A stretch of DNA of 51,778 nucleotides, taken from NCBI GenBank assembly GCA_031268315.1, contig JAIRXK010000036.1, positions 1-51,778 of the forward strand, in the 5' to 3' direction. The translations under genes and the position numbers were made by a program. Under the pieces are notes generated by a model. That model was not told where the DNA came from and did no database searches. It was given only the letters and a program-made list of their open reading frames with translations. Below, one piece after another: positions 25,392 through 35,446 of the stretch. This stretch comes from Puniceicoccales bacterium. GTDB taxonomy: Bacteria; Verrucomicrobiota; Verrucomicrobiia; Opitutales; JAIRLM01. Position 1 is the stretch's first letter. Each line of letters starts with the position of its first letter.

Positions 25392-27053
25392 ATGATGGTT
25401 GAGTTCGTAGGCAATCCTGCACCTCAAGAAGGCGCCGATAAACTTTTAGTCTCCAAAACACCGAAGACGCTACTAGGTCGCATATGGACATCTGTCATTA
25501 TATCAGCCCCCTTGATTGCAGCAACATTGATAGGTCTACTGCTGCTTAATGTTGCATATTTTTGGTTTCTTCTTCCCGTCATAGCAATCCCTCCCAGTGT
25601 TTTTTTCGTTCTGCATCTCTCCGATCGCTCCAGCATTTCCCAGGAAACACCGCATCCCTTACCCGAGTTGCCCCAAGAAATCCATTCGAATAACACAGAG
25701 CAAGATGACGGCGCAGATGATCCCCAAAAAATCCATTCGAATAACACAGAGCAAGATGACGGCGCAAATGATCCCAAAAAAGACCCAGAAATCATTTTAG
25801 ATAGCCAATCTGAGCAAAAAAAGCATGCTGTGGAAAATACAAAGGGCTGTGACTTGAGTTTAAGTAGCCTAGAAGCACAGATCCTACGCAGAATGGGTAA
25901 CTACCTCGATTTAAGTCTCCTGCCCAAACTCAATACCTGCGATAATTTTGACCTATCAGTGTGCAATAGTATCAATTCTGATGATGAAGAAAAGTTATCC
26001 GCGATTTTTGCAACAAGAGGCACTATGAAACTTTGCTACTTCACACCAAAAGAAATAGGTGAATTTCAGAAAAATCATATTCCCATAAAATGCATAATTG
26101 ACACTCAAACAAAATCAGATGAAATCTCTTCACACCATAGTACTTTCACTCATGCGGTTCTATACAAAGAAGATCGTCTAATTGGGAAAGGTGCTGTCGA
26201 AAATTTCCACCATACAGAATTTAATACAGATGGTTTTATTTACACAAGTAAAGCAACATCAGCAATTGAAAATTGCGGTGAATTAAAGAATGCATGCGAT
26301 ATTAACCAAATTGGCTCTGCATTTATTTCAGCTTCACCTATAAGGAATCATAGAAAGGTATCTTTTTTAGATGTTTTCTTAGACACAATAAATCGGAAAT
26401 CAATACCCGTAATCGTCGACATGGCCAATACGGATGATGACATTTACATGCAACCATGGTACATAAAAGCCAAAACCAATATCAAGGCTGATCACTTTAG
26501 GCTCTGGCACATAGTCGACCATAGCAGATTAGGCTATACGCAAATTGACGACAGCGCAACAACAAATTTGTTTCCTCCCATTACTTCATGCGATAGTTTG
26601 CCAGAAATCAATTCTCTCCTTACAACTCATTCGATTGGCGTCACATTTTATTATCGAATGCTTCATTATTTTAAAATTCCATGGGAAGACGGCGCGGGGA
26701 ATGAAATTGCATTCCTGGAAAAATATTGCAAAATTATCTATGCGGCCGCCGGTGAAGCACCGCCCATCTTCCATTGCAATGCAGGCATGGGAAGGAGTGC
26801 AACCATGCTCTGTGCCTATCAAATGTATCGCATATGCCAAGAGGCAAAAAAAGATAATATCGAGATTACATATGATGTTGCACAGCAAAAGTCTTGCGTA
26901 AGTAACGGGAAACTTAATTTAATGTGGGTATTGCGAAACTTAATTTTGAGCGGTCGCATATCGCGACAGGTATTTATTCAAACCAAAGAACAATTTTATT
27001 GCTTGGATTTATTCGGCAAACATCTCGCCAACGCTGCGGCGGGTTCAAAATAA
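25392..27053 (+). CDS. Membrane-anchored protein tyrosine phosphatase, candidate effector
   Basis: A 553-residue protein with two adjacent N-terminal membrane segments (about 31-75, IWTSVIISAPLIAATLIGLL and FWFLLPVIAIPPSVFFVLHL). A polar linker with two 17-residue repeats follows, then a classical PTP domain (about 205-535). The P-loop HCNAGMGRS (Cys about 462, Arg about 468) matches HC-x5-R-S. FKIPWEDG resembles the WPD loop with its general-acid Asp. LRNLILSGR and QTKEQFYCL match the C-terminal helices and Q-loop of eukaryotic-type PTPs such as YopH. Full catalytic equipment suggests an active enzyme, probably aimed at host phosphotyrosine (inference). Confidence 0.85.
   Translation: MMVEFVGNPAPQEGADKLLVSKTPKTLLGRIWTSVIISAPLIAATLIGLLLLNVAYFWFLLPVIAIPPSVFFVLHLSDRSSISQETPHPLPELPQEIHSNNTEQDDGADDPQKIHSNNTEQDDGANDPKKDPEIILDSQSEQKKHAVENTKGCDLSLSSLEAQILRRMGNYLDLSLLPKLNTCDNFDLSVCNSINSDDEEKLSAIFATRGTMKLCYFTPKEIGEFQKNHIPIKCIIDTQTKSDEISSHHSTFTHAVLYKEDRLIGKGAVENFHHTEFNTDGFIYTSKATSAIENCGELKNACDINQIGSAFISASPIRNHRKVSFLDVFLDTINRKSIPVIVDMANTDDDIYMQPWYIKAKTNIKADHFRLWHIVDHSRLGYTQIDDSATTNLFPPITSCDSLPEINSLLTTHSIGVTFYYRMLHYFKIPWEDGAGNEIAFLEKYCKIIYAAAGEAPPIFHCNAGMGRSATMLCAYQMYRICQEAKKDNIEITYDVAQQKSCVSNGKLNLMWVLRNLILSGRISRQVFIQTKEQFYCLDLFGKHLANAAAGSK
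25674..25775 (+). repeat. Two tandem 51-bp coding repeats in the phosphatase linker
   Basis: Units 25674-25724 and 25725-25775 differ at two positions and encode IHSNNTEQDDGA-type 17-residue repeats. The unit is a multiple of three, so copy-number changes would keep the frame and only alter linker length. Confidence 0.92.
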
Positions 27054-27079
27054 TTTCGTCCAAACGATGGCCCCGTTGA

Positions 27080-28273
<1,194 letters not shown>

Positions 28274-28295
28274 AATGGAATAGGAAACATAGCAC

Positions 28296-28943
28296 ATGGC
28301 TTCATTGATCTACAAAAAATTTCGCTGTGGACCACTTCGCAATAACTTTTACTTGATAATCAACACAGAATCGAAGGAAAGTATTGTTATCGATGCGCCA
28401 TCTGGGAGTTTTTTTGAGTATGATTACTTCACTTCAACCAATCCTAACAAGTTGAAAGCAGTGCTCATCACGCACGGCCACTGGGACCACTTCGCCGAAG
28501 CCTTTCGCTTCCGCGCCGCAGGATTTCCCATTTACGCTGATGTCGAGGATTGGGAATGGTTTAGCTCAACACAATCCATCTCCTTCTTCTGCCCAGCGGG
28601 CATAGGCATCCAACCTTGCCAATGTGATTTCTTTCCCAAGCGCGATGATTCACTCTCATTGCTCGGAGAAACATGGCAGGTCATTGGCGTTTCTGGACAC
28701 ACGCCGGGAAGTTTATGCTTTTACCTCCCCTCCCGCGGCTGGCTGTTCAGTGGCGACACACTTTTCCGCGAAACCATTGGCCGCTCAGACATCCCTCAGG
28801 GAGACCCACAGCTTTTGCTTAGTGAAATTCGCATGAAACTACTCACACTTCCCGAAGAAACGCAAGTATTTCCCGGCCATGGTCCCGAAACGACAATCGG
28901 CCACGAAAAGGATCATAATCTCGTTTTAAATGATCTTATTTGA
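28296..28943 (+). CDS. Metallo-beta-lactamase-fold hydrolase (glyoxalase II-like)
   Basis: A 215-residue protein with the metal-binding signature LITHGHWDHFAE (H-x-H-x-D-H), GVSGHTPGSLCFYL, the bridging Asp in FSGDTLF and a final metal His in FPGHGPET. This is the small hydroxyacylglutathione-hydrolase-like group, acting on thioesters or related substrates; the substrate cannot be told. It starts 22 bp after gapA and is probably co-transcribed. It converges on the lptF/G gene with 26 bp between stops. Confidence 0.9.
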   Translation: MASLIYKKFRCGPLRNNFYLIINTESKESIVIDAPSGSFFEYDYFTSTNPNKLKAVLITHGHWDHFAEAFRFRAAGFPIYADVEDWEWFSSTQSISFFCPAGIGIQPCQCDFFPKRDDSLSLLGETWQVIGVSGHTPGSLCFYLPSRGWLFSGDTLFRETIGRSDIPQGDPQLLLSEIRMKLLTLPEETQVFPGHGPETTIGHEKDHNLVLNDLI

Positions 28944-28969
28944 CATCGTAGAGGAGTTTCACACCTTGT

Positions 28970-30127
28970 TTAAAGGTTCGTTCGCCTATGTCCCCAAAAA
29001 ACACATAAGCTAATCGTGGAAAAAAATGTTACCCAAATCACAAATCCGGGGGATGCCCATCCCTTGGATCCAATGAGGTGAATCCATTTCCCCGCTATGG
29101 ATAGGCTTAGAAAGATCATCACTGCCCGAACCATGTTGGTCGCAGCATTCACCCTTGGCTTTGAAATTGCAAATGGAATTGCAAAATAAACGGAAAATAA
29201 TGCGCTCAAGCAATGTATCCACAAACCGTGGTAACGCATGGCATATTCCCTCATTTTCCGCGATCCCAAATTTTCAAATTGCATTAATTCACGCAGTTCA
29301 CCCATCGACAAATTTTTTATGCGCTTTGATTGCATCGCCATTTGCCTAGGCGTTTCAGAAAAATTTTCCTCCATTTCTTCAAAACTTTTCCTATGCTCTT
29401 CGAGTCCAGTAACACTTCCTATTTTCGATTCAACACCTCCATGCAGATGCCAAATTCCATTGCGAAATTCAGCATCTGCGCAGTAAATTTTTCGCATTTC
29501 ACAGCCACTCTCCAAAATAAAGACACCGTACGCCAAACCTTTATTCACCTGGAGATTTTCGATAAGCCAGAGCCTTTGATCGACAGCATTGGCAAATGCA
29601 ATATTTCTATCTTTTCCCAACACTTGGATTCCACTTTCATTTTTAAAATTAATACTCGCTTCCAGGTTTGCAACTCGGCCAATGGTAAAAAATTGCAGCC
29701 ACAGCATAAGCCCAGATAATGCTATGCCACCAATAAGCAAAGGTCGGAAAATGCGGCGAAGCCCAAGACCGCCCATCTCAATGGCTATGATTTCATTTTT
29801 TTCCTGCGCACTATTCACCGAGTAGAGTGTTCCAAGAAGAGTTGCCATTGGAAGAACATCACAAAGCAGTCGAGGGGCGAGAACTCCACAGTGAATGAAA
29901 AAAGCACGGACACTAAATCCAATGTGAATCCACTCTGAAAACATGCGATATACGTCCTCGATGAGGAGAAAAAGCAAAAAAGTTATCCCCGCTGTCGCCA
30001 CCGCAGCTAACCATCTGCGAAAAAAATACCATGCGAGAATCACCTCTACCAAATTTCTGAAAAAGGGAAAAAAAACAACGGAAAATTTCCACGGAAATCC
30101 TAGAAACGCTAAAAAAGTTATCAACAC
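28970..30127 (-). CDS. LptF/LptG family permease
   Basis: The YjgP/YjgQ family forms the membrane part of the LptB2FG ABC transporter that extracts LPS from the inner membrane. The 385-residue protein has N-terminal membrane segments (VATAGITFLLFLLIEDVYRM; LPMATLLGTLYSVNSAQEKNE, a family signature), a periplasmic beta-jellyroll-like middle (about 175-285) and a C-terminal bundle (ALFSVYFAIPFAISKPR). The partner and LptB are not in the window. The start is a GTG; a slightly internal start cannot be excluded. It is transcribed divergently from tRNA-Arg/tatD. Confidence 0.88.
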   Translation of the reverse strand: MLITFLAFLGFPWKFSVVFFPFFRNLVEVILAWYFFRRWLAAVATAGITFLLFLLIEDVYRMFSEWIHIGFSVRAFFIHCGVLAPRLLCDVLPMATLLGTLYSVNSAQEKNEIIAIEMGGLGLRRIFRPLLIGGIALSGLMLWLQFFTIGRVANLEASINFKNESGIQVLGKDRNIAFANAVDQRLWLIENLQVNKGLAYGVFILESGCEMRKIYCADAEFRNGIWHLHGGVESKIGSVTGLEEHRKSFEEMEENFSETPRQMAMQSKRIKNLSMGELRELMQFENLGSRKMREYAMRYHGLWIHCLSALFSVYFAIPFAISKPRVNAATNMVRAVMIFLSLSIAGKWIHLIGSKGWASPGFVIWVTFFSTISLCVFWGHRRTNL

Positions 30128-30154
30128 GGCCTGTTGGTAACCCCGTTAATAACC

Positions 30155-30189
30155 TGTGAACAACTGGACTTGTTCACACTTTGTCCACA
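30155..30189. promoter_or_regulatory. Cluster of three DnaA-box-like 9-mers
   Basis: TGTGAACAA (30155-30163), TTGTTCACA (30170-30178) and TTGTCCACA (30181-30189). The third differs from the consensus TTATCCACA at one position. The first two are exact inverted copies with a 6-bp gap. An AT-rich stretch lies at 30255-30300. It could be a DnaA-responsive site, an origin, or an ordinary operator/hairpin between divergent genes. Confidence 0.35.
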
Positions 30190-30246
30190 AAGTTGCTAAC
30201 ACAGGAAAAGCCATCGAGAAGAGGAGTTACCTAGCTTTTCGAAAAC

Positions 30247-30276
30247 TTGTCAACAGTATCAACAATGTAATATAAT
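30247..30276 (+). promoter_or_regulatory. Promoter of the tRNA-Arg / tatD transcript
   Basis: TTGTCA (30247-30252), an 18-bp spacer and a perfect TATAAT (30271-30276). It is about 95 bp ahead of tRNA-Arg. Confidence 0.7.
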
Positions 30277-30370
30277 ACTATTATTATTATATTCCCCCCT
30301 TTTCCGAGACCTAATTCTCCGTAAAAAAAATGATTGAACAGGCACCATAATTTTTTTTTACCCATTCTAT

Positions 30371-30445
30371 GCTTTCGTAGTTCAAGGGACAGAACTGCGG
30401 TTTCCTAAACCGTCAATCCCGGTTCGAATCCGGGCGAGAGCGCCA
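30371..30445 (+). tRNA. tRNA-Arg (anticodon CCT)
   Basis: The acceptor GCTTTCG pairs with CGAGAGC, then G and CCA. The D-arm GTTC/GAAC, the anticodon stem GCGGT/ACCGT with loop TTCCTAA (anticodon CCT, AGG codons) and the T-arm CCCGG-TTCGAAT-CCGGG are all present. The tatD ATG is 10 bp after the CCA, so tRNA processing probably creates the tatD mRNA 5' end. Confidence 0.94.
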
Positions 30446-30455
30446 GAACAGAGCA

Positions 30456-31295
30456 ATGGATAGCCACGCACATCTTGATTTTTTTGATTCCGAAACCCGG
30501 AAAAAATGCATTGCCAATGCAAGGGCAGAAGGCGTGGAATACTTCGTTGTTCCAGGCGTTAGTAGCTCCGGCTGGAGAGGCATACGGGAAATGGCAGAGC
30601 AATCCGGAGAGGGGAAGGTATTTTTTGGATTTGGAGTGCATCCAACGGAGGTGCAAGGCGAGGAAAATTGCGAAAATCTTGGACAAGAGCTGGATCGGGC
30701 AGTGGAAACCGTGGTAGGCAACGGTCTTGTAGCCATCGGCGAGATTGGATTGGACTACTACCACTTGCCCAATTCCGGGAGAGATCAAAAAAAAGCCCAT
30801 CAACGGAAAGCCTTTCGAGTGCAAATTCAAGTGGCAAAGGAGAAAAATCTTCCCCTCATCATCCATTGCCGCGACTGTGACGGGGAAACTGCCGCATGGA
30901 AAGATGTGCAGGAGAACCTTGAAAAGGAGGAATTTCCAGCGAATCGCGCGCTGATTCATAGCTTTGCCTATGGGGTAGAAGAGATGGAAAAATGGTGCGC
31001 AAAGGGGGGATATGTTTCCTTTTCTGGCATTGCGACAAAACCTTTTGCCACCGCGGTCAGGGAGGCCATTTTACGGGTGCCGGAGGGGCAAATGCTCATT
31101 GAAACCGATTCCCCCTATCTCCTTCCCCATGGACTCATACGAAAGGACGCCGATGGGAAAATTCCGCAAAATGAGCCGCGAAATGTGGTGGAAATTGCAC
31201 GGCTCATTCAGGGGCTGACTGGGCAGTCAAAGGGAAAAATTCTAAAGCAGACATTGACCAATGGGCTGCGGTTTTTTTCAATTCAGGAGCAATGA
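30456..31295 (+). CDS. tatD: TatD family metal-dependent hydrolase (DNase)
   Basis: TatD proteins are TIM-barrel metallohydrolases with 3'-5' exonuclease activity on DNA. The 279-residue protein opens with the metal motif DSHAHLDF. It has FGFGVHPTEV, IGEIGLDYYH (Glu ligand), LIIHCRDC (His ligand), IHSFAYG and ETDSPYLLP (Asp ligand), so the metal site is complete. It stands directly behind tRNA-Arg and overlaps the lolC/E-like gene by 4 bp (ATGA), indicating an operon with translational coupling. Confidence 0.94.
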   Translation: MDSHAHLDFFDSETRKKCIANARAEGVEYFVVPGVSSSGWRGIREMAEQSGEGKVFFGFGVHPTEVQGEENCENLGQELDRAVETVVGNGLVAIGEIGLDYYHLPNSGRDQKKAHQRKAFRVQIQVAKEKNLPLIIHCRDCDGETAAWKDVQENLEKEEFPANRALIHSFAYGVEEMEKWCAKGGYVSFSGIATKPFATAVREAILRVPEGQMLIETDSPYLLPHGLIRKDADGKIPQNEPRNVVEIARLIQGLTGQSKGKILKQTLTNGLRFFSIQEQ

Positions 31296-32509
31296 TGTTT
31301 CGAATATGGCCTCTATATTTTGCTTGGAAGCAGCTTTTTCCATCTCGCCGAATGGGAACGGCATTTGCCTATTTTGCCATTTTTGGCATTGCCTGTGGCG
31401 TTTGCATTTTGGCCGTTGTCATCGCCGTTATGAACGGATTTCAATGGGAAATTTGTCAGAAAATTAGGAACATCGGAGGGGACATTTTTATCCATACACC
31501 GAATCTGCGGATGGAGGAAGGCATACGTCTCGAAGAATGGATTCGAAGGGAAACGTGCGTGGAAAGCGCGGCATTGTTGCGGGCAAAGCCAATTATTTTA
31601 ATGAAGGAAGGCCGCATTTCCCTGCCCACGCTCGTGGAACGAAGGAGCGACGACAGGTGGCTGCAGCGGCATGCCATTGAAGAGGCGCATGATCAGACCG
31701 ATAAAGAGGGCATTTGGCTAGGAGGGGATCTGGCCCAGGAATTGAGGGTTTTCGCCGGAGAAACGGTGCAGACGCTGGCTCCGGAAAATCTTTTTAGGCA
31801 GAGGAAAAGGAAGAAAAGTCCAGCCTTTCATATCGTGCAGATCGCAGGTATCTTTCGCACGGATTGGGAAGAACTGGATAGGCGAACGGTTTTTTCTGAA
31901 CATTTAATTGGCGACGGCGCATTGGCAGGGGTAGAGGTTCATTTGAGAGGTGGATACGACGCCAGAGATGTTTCGGAGAGATGGAATCGGGAAGACCTTG
32001 TTCAACCGCTGCGTGCGACGCCGTGGCAGGAAAGTAATCGGCAATTGTTGGCAGTGCTAGGCCTTGAAAAGGTTGCCATGTTTTTCGTGCTTTCCTTTGT
32101 CCTTGCCATTGTGTCATTTTCCATCGCATCGGCGCTCATTCTTCAAATTTTTCGCAAGCGCAGAGAAATCGGTCTGCTTAGGGCCATGGGCGCAACGAAA
32201 ATGGCAGTGCTTGTAAGTTATTTTTACCAGGGAATTATCCTGGGATCCTTCGGAATTTTGCTTGGAAATTTATTGGCATTTGCAGCGCTTCATTATCGCG
32301 ATTTTCTGCTGGGATATGTGTTAAAACTGTGTGGCAATGGAGACGAAATTCTTTCTTTTTACCAATTTTCCCATTTGCCAGTTTCGCTCAGCGGCAATGA
32401 AATGATAATTATTTGCGCGCTGGCCATGGCTCTCACAGTTGCCGCATCGGCGGTGGCTGCGCTGTGGACGGTAAGAATCAGCCCGTCCCGGGCCCTTGCA
32501 GGAGAGTGA
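31292..32509 (+). CDS. LolC/LolE-type lipoprotein-releasing permease
   Basis: This is the integral membrane component of the Lol ABC transporter, which frees outer-membrane lipoproteins from the inner membrane. The 405-residue protein has one N-terminal membrane helix (YFAIFGIACGVCILAVVIAV), a large periplasmic domain (about 55-265), and three C-terminal helices with the FtsX-type block RKRREIGLLRAMGATKMAVL. MNGFQWEI after the first helix is typical of LolC/E. Only one such permease is present, so it may work as a homodimer with the adjacent LolD. It overlaps tatD and lies 3 bp before lolD. Confidence 0.9.
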   Translation: MMFRIWPLYFAWKQLFPSRRMGTAFAYFAIFGIACGVCILAVVIAVMNGFQWEICQKIRNIGGDIFIHTPNLRMEEGIRLEEWIRRETCVESAALLRAKPIILMKEGRISLPTLVERRSDDRWLQRHAIEEAHDQTDKEGIWLGGDLAQELRVFAGETVQTLAPENLFRQRKRKKSPAFHIVQIAGIFRTDWEELDRRTVFSEHLIGDGALAGVEVHLRGGYDARDVSERWNREDLVQPLRATPWQESNRQLLAVLGLEKVAMFFVLSFVLAIVSFSIASALILQIFRKRREIGLLRAMGATKMAVLVSYFYQGIILGSFGILLGNLLAFAALHYRDFLLGYVLKLCGNGDEILSFYQFSHLPVSLSGNEMIIICALAMALTVAASAVAALWTVRISPSRALAGE

Positions 32510-32512
32510 AAA

Positions 32513-33241
32513 ATGGAAATTTCGCTGGAAAATGTGAGTAAAAGATATGGTAGTGGCGCGAATAAAGTAATCGTCATCGACAATTTAAATCTAAAAATAA
32601 AAATCGGGGAAAGGTTGGCCATTCTAGGCGTGTCCGGAAGTGGGAAGACGACATTGCTTCACATTATAGGAGGTCTACTTCCTCCGGACAGTGGAAAGGT
32701 GCTCTGGGGTGGAGTGAATGCCAATGGCGCATTTCGAAGAAATGAAAAACTCCGCGGAGCGTTTTTCGGGTTTTCTCTTCAGAATCATGCGCTTTTGGAG
32801 GAGTTGAACGTTTTAGAAAATGTTCTTTTACCACTGAAAATTCTTGGAAAAAAAAAGAATATTTCTCTCGCAGAGGAACTCCTTGCGGCCGTCTCCATGG
32901 ATCATCGCATGAGAAGTGTGCCAAATATGCTTTCCGGCGGCGAAAAGCAGCGGGTGGCTATTGCCCGTGCTCTTATTCATCAACCGTCATTTCTCATTGC
33001 CGATGAGCCGACTGGCAATTTGGATGAGGAAACGGCGGAAGCAGTGATTGAATACCTATTCAATTTATGTAAAATCAGGCACACGGGGCTTTTATATGTG
33101 ACGCATAATCGCCAATTTGCATACCAGGGGCAGCGTGTTTTTTTCCTAAGAAAGGGAAAGTTGGAGGAGGTACCACATGCATTGCAATGCGGCGAAAAAG
33201 CACTCCCCAACATGGCGTTAGAAGAAAAAATAGTAGAATGA
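32513..33241 (+). CDS. lolD: Lipoprotein-releasing ABC transporter ATPase
   Basis: A 242-residue ABC ATPase: Walker A GVSGSGKTTLLH, Q-loop SLQNHALLEELNVLENV, signature LSGGEKQRVAIARAL, Walker B FLIADEPTGNLDEETAE and the H-loop VTHNRQF. The LolD/MacB-subfamily look and its position 3 bp after the lolC/E gene identify it as the energising subunit of that system. It is the last gene of tatD-lolC/E-lolD. Confidence 0.92.
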   Translation: MEISLENVSKRYGSGANKVIVIDNLNLKIKIGERLAILGVSGSGKTTLLHIIGGLLPPDSGKVLWGGVNANGAFRRNEKLRGAFFGFSLQNHALLEELNVLENVLLPLKILGKKKNISLAEELLAAVSMDHRMRSVPNMLSGGEKQRVAIARALIHQPSFLIADEPTGNLDEETAEAVIEYLFNLCKIRHTGLLYVTHNRQFAYQGQRVFFLRKGKLEEVPHALQCGEKALPNMALEEKIVE

Positions 33242-33287
33242 AAGTTTTTACTGGCATAAATGAGAATGCCGTGCCATAATAGGCTGA

Positions 33288-34568
33288 ATGGCGAATAGAG
33301 TACGAGTTAAGACCATAATTATGGGAGGAGGACAGGGAAGTCGCCTGTTTCCGCTAACGAAGAGTCGTTGCAAGCCAGCAGTACCCATTGGATCTCAGTA
33401 CCGGCTCGTCGATATTGCTATTAGTAATAGTATTCATTCTGGATTTAATCAAATTTATCTTCTAACGCAGTACCATACCCGATCACTCCATCGGCACATT
33501 TCCCAGACCTATCGCTTTGATCCATTCGATGGAGGTTTTGTGGAAATACTCCCAGCTGAGCAAGTTAACAGTCGCGATCACAACTGGTATGAGGGGACTG
33601 CCGATGCGGTGCGTAAAAATTTAGATTATTTTAATTTAAAGGATGACGATCTGGTATTCATTCTAGCCGGAGACCACCTATACCGAATGAATTTTTCAAA
33701 GATGGTGGAGGCCCACTTGCGCACGGGAGCGGAAGTGACCGTTTCGGGAAAAATTCTTCCCTGTGAGTCCGTTCGGCAATTCGGCGTAATGGAACTCAGC
33801 CAAGACATGCGCATTTTGTCATTTGTGGAAAAGCCAAATTCCGATGCACTTCTTCGGCGGTTGGCAATGACTAAGGAACAGAGTGAACGATTTAGACTGC
33901 ATCACTCCGCCATACCTCAATGTGTTGCATCCATGGGAAATTATTTATTTCGCTTTTCAACGCTCTGCCGCGCCCTGTCGGGCCATGAAACGGACTTTGG
34001 CCGCGAAGTGCTTCCCAATTTAATCCGGCAAAATGTTGGCATATACGGCTATCTCTTTGACGGATACTGGGAAGACATCGGCTCCGTACGCTCATTCTTC
34101 GATGCCAATTTGTCACTTACTGACATAGTTCCATCCTTTGATTTTTTCGACAGCGAACAGCCCATTTTTACTAAACTGCGCTATTTGCCCGCCTCAAAGG
34201 TAAATGGGTGCACCATGGAGCAGGTGGTCATTGGTGCCGGCTGTCTCATTGATCGTGCGTTTCTTCGGCGCTGTGTCATAGGCATTCGATCCGTGATTCG
34301 GCAAAATTCTCATCTGGAAAATGTCATCATGATGGGAAACGGTTTTTTTGAAAAAGAGCATGTTCGAAGTGCAAAGGTCCCATGCGGCATCGGGAAAAAT
34401 TGCTACATAAAAAATGCTATCCTGGATAAAAATGTACGCATTGGAGATCGTGTGCATCTTTCGCCCGAGGGAAAATCAAATGGATATGTATCAAATGGAT
34501 GCATTGTCGTTGATGGTATTGTATGCGTGCCAAGTGACATAACTATTCCCGATGATTTCGTCTTTTAA
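33288..34568 (+). CDS. glgC: Glucose-1-phosphate adenylyltransferase
   Basis: GlgC makes ADP-glucose, the committed step of glycogen synthesis. The 426-residue protein opens with GGGQGSRLFPLTKSRCKPAVP (ATP/pyrophosphorylase loop) and LVDIAISNSIHSG. It has FILAGDHLYRMNF, FVEKP (glucose-1-P binding Lys), and a C-terminal left-handed beta-helix region (GCTMEQVVIGAGCLIDRA, IKNAILDKNVRIGD). Allosteric Arg/Lys sites at both ends look normal. The rest of the synthesis branch (glgA, glgB) is not in the window. Confidence 0.95.
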   Translation: MANRVRVKTIIMGGGQGSRLFPLTKSRCKPAVPIGSQYRLVDIAISNSIHSGFNQIYLLTQYHTRSLHRHISQTYRFDPFDGGFVEILPAEQVNSRDHNWYEGTADAVRKNLDYFNLKDDDLVFILAGDHLYRMNFSKMVEAHLRTGAEVTVSGKILPCESVRQFGVMELSQDMRILSFVEKPNSDALLRRLAMTKEQSERFRLHHSAIPQCVASMGNYLFRFSTLCRALSGHETDFGREVLPNLIRQNVGIYGYLFDGYWEDIGSVRSFFDANLSLTDIVPSFDFFDSEQPIFTKLRYLPASKVNGCTMEQVVIGAGCLIDRAFLRRCVIGIRSVIRQNSHLENVIMMGNGFFEKEHVRSAKVPCGIGKNCYIKNAILDKNVRIGDRVHLSPEGKSNGYVSNGCIVVDGIVCVPSDITIPDDFVF

Positions 34569-34651
34569 AAAAAACGCGAAAATTTCGAAAATGGTGAAGA
34601 GGTGCTGTGTAAAAGAGTTGCAATAGCATTTTTTTGTGCGTAGATCGCAGC

Positions 34652-35446
34652 ATGGCCCTGCTGCAATTGGACAATCTCCAGATAGAATTTCCAATGGCAA
34701 ATGGAAAAATTTTCTCCGCCGTTGACGGCATATCCTTTGAGATGGATGTCGGAGAATCGCTGGCTTTCGTCGGGGAGAGCGGTAGCGGAAAGTCACTCAC
34801 ATCCCTCGCGATTACAAAGTTGCTTCCGGAGCATGCGGTCGTTAGAGGAAGTATTATTTTCCAGGGGGAAAATATTTTTTCCCTGAAAGAGTCGCAATTG
34901 CGCCGCACGCGCGGCGGCGAAATTTGCTATGTATTTCAGGAGTCCATGGGTTGTCTTAATCCACTTTTGACCATCGGATTTCAATTGCGTGAATCCATTC
35001 AACTTCACAGAAAAAACTGCAGTCGCCGCTCCGCCAATGTCATCGCATTGCAGCATTTGCGGCGCATTAATTTTGCTGACCCTGAGAAAGTTTTACGGTC
35101 CTATCCGCATCAGCTAAGCGGTGGGATGTTGCAGCGTGTGGCAATCGCCATGGCCATTTGCAATGGGCCGAAATTGCTCATTGCCGATGAGCCGACGGCG
35201 GCATTGGATTCCCACTCCCAACGCGTGGTTCTCAACTTGCTCGCCCAGCTGCGGGCGCTATATGGCTTCTCCCTACTGATTATTACTCATAATTTAGGGG
35301 TAGCCATGGAGATGGCCGAAAGGGTTGCTGTAATGCACCGGGGACGCATCGTAGAAATTGGCCAATGCCGCGAGGTTTTTTCCAGGCCTGCCCACGGGCA
35401 TACGTGCCGACTTATTCAATCCATTCCGAGGCTTCCACGTGGCTGA
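34652..35446 (+). CDS. Oligopeptide/dipeptide ABC transporter ATPase, OppD-type
   Basis: The first of two paired ABC ATPases of a peptide importer. From the ATG at 34652 it has 264 residues: Walker A GESGSGKSLTSLAI, Q-loop FQESMGCLNPLLTIGFQL (the Opp/Dpp family block), signature LSGGMLQRVAIAMAI, Walker B LLIADEPTAALD and the H-loop ITHNLGVAMEMAERVAVMHRG. The usual cluster of Cys ligands at the C terminus of full OppD is missing, so the protein is short. No permease or binding protein is nearby. Confidence 0.88.
   Translation: MALLQLDNLQIEFPMANGKIFSAVDGISFEMDVGESLAFVGESGSGKSLTSLAITKLLPEHAVVRGSIIFQGENIFSLKESQLRRTRGGEICYVFQESMGCLNPLLTIGFQLRESIQLHRKNCSRRSANVIALQHLRRINFADPEKVLRSYPHQLSGGMLQRVAIAMAICNGPKLLIADEPTAALDSHSQRVVLNLLAQLRALYGFSLLIITHNLGVAMEMAERVAVMHRGRIVEIGQCREVFSRPAHGHTCRLIQSIPRLPRG

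Noticed and set aside
31292..32509. Possible macrolide exporter (MacB-type) instead of LolC/E
   Set aside because: The ATPase is a separate gene and the permease has the LolC/E arrangement with MNGFQ after the first helix.
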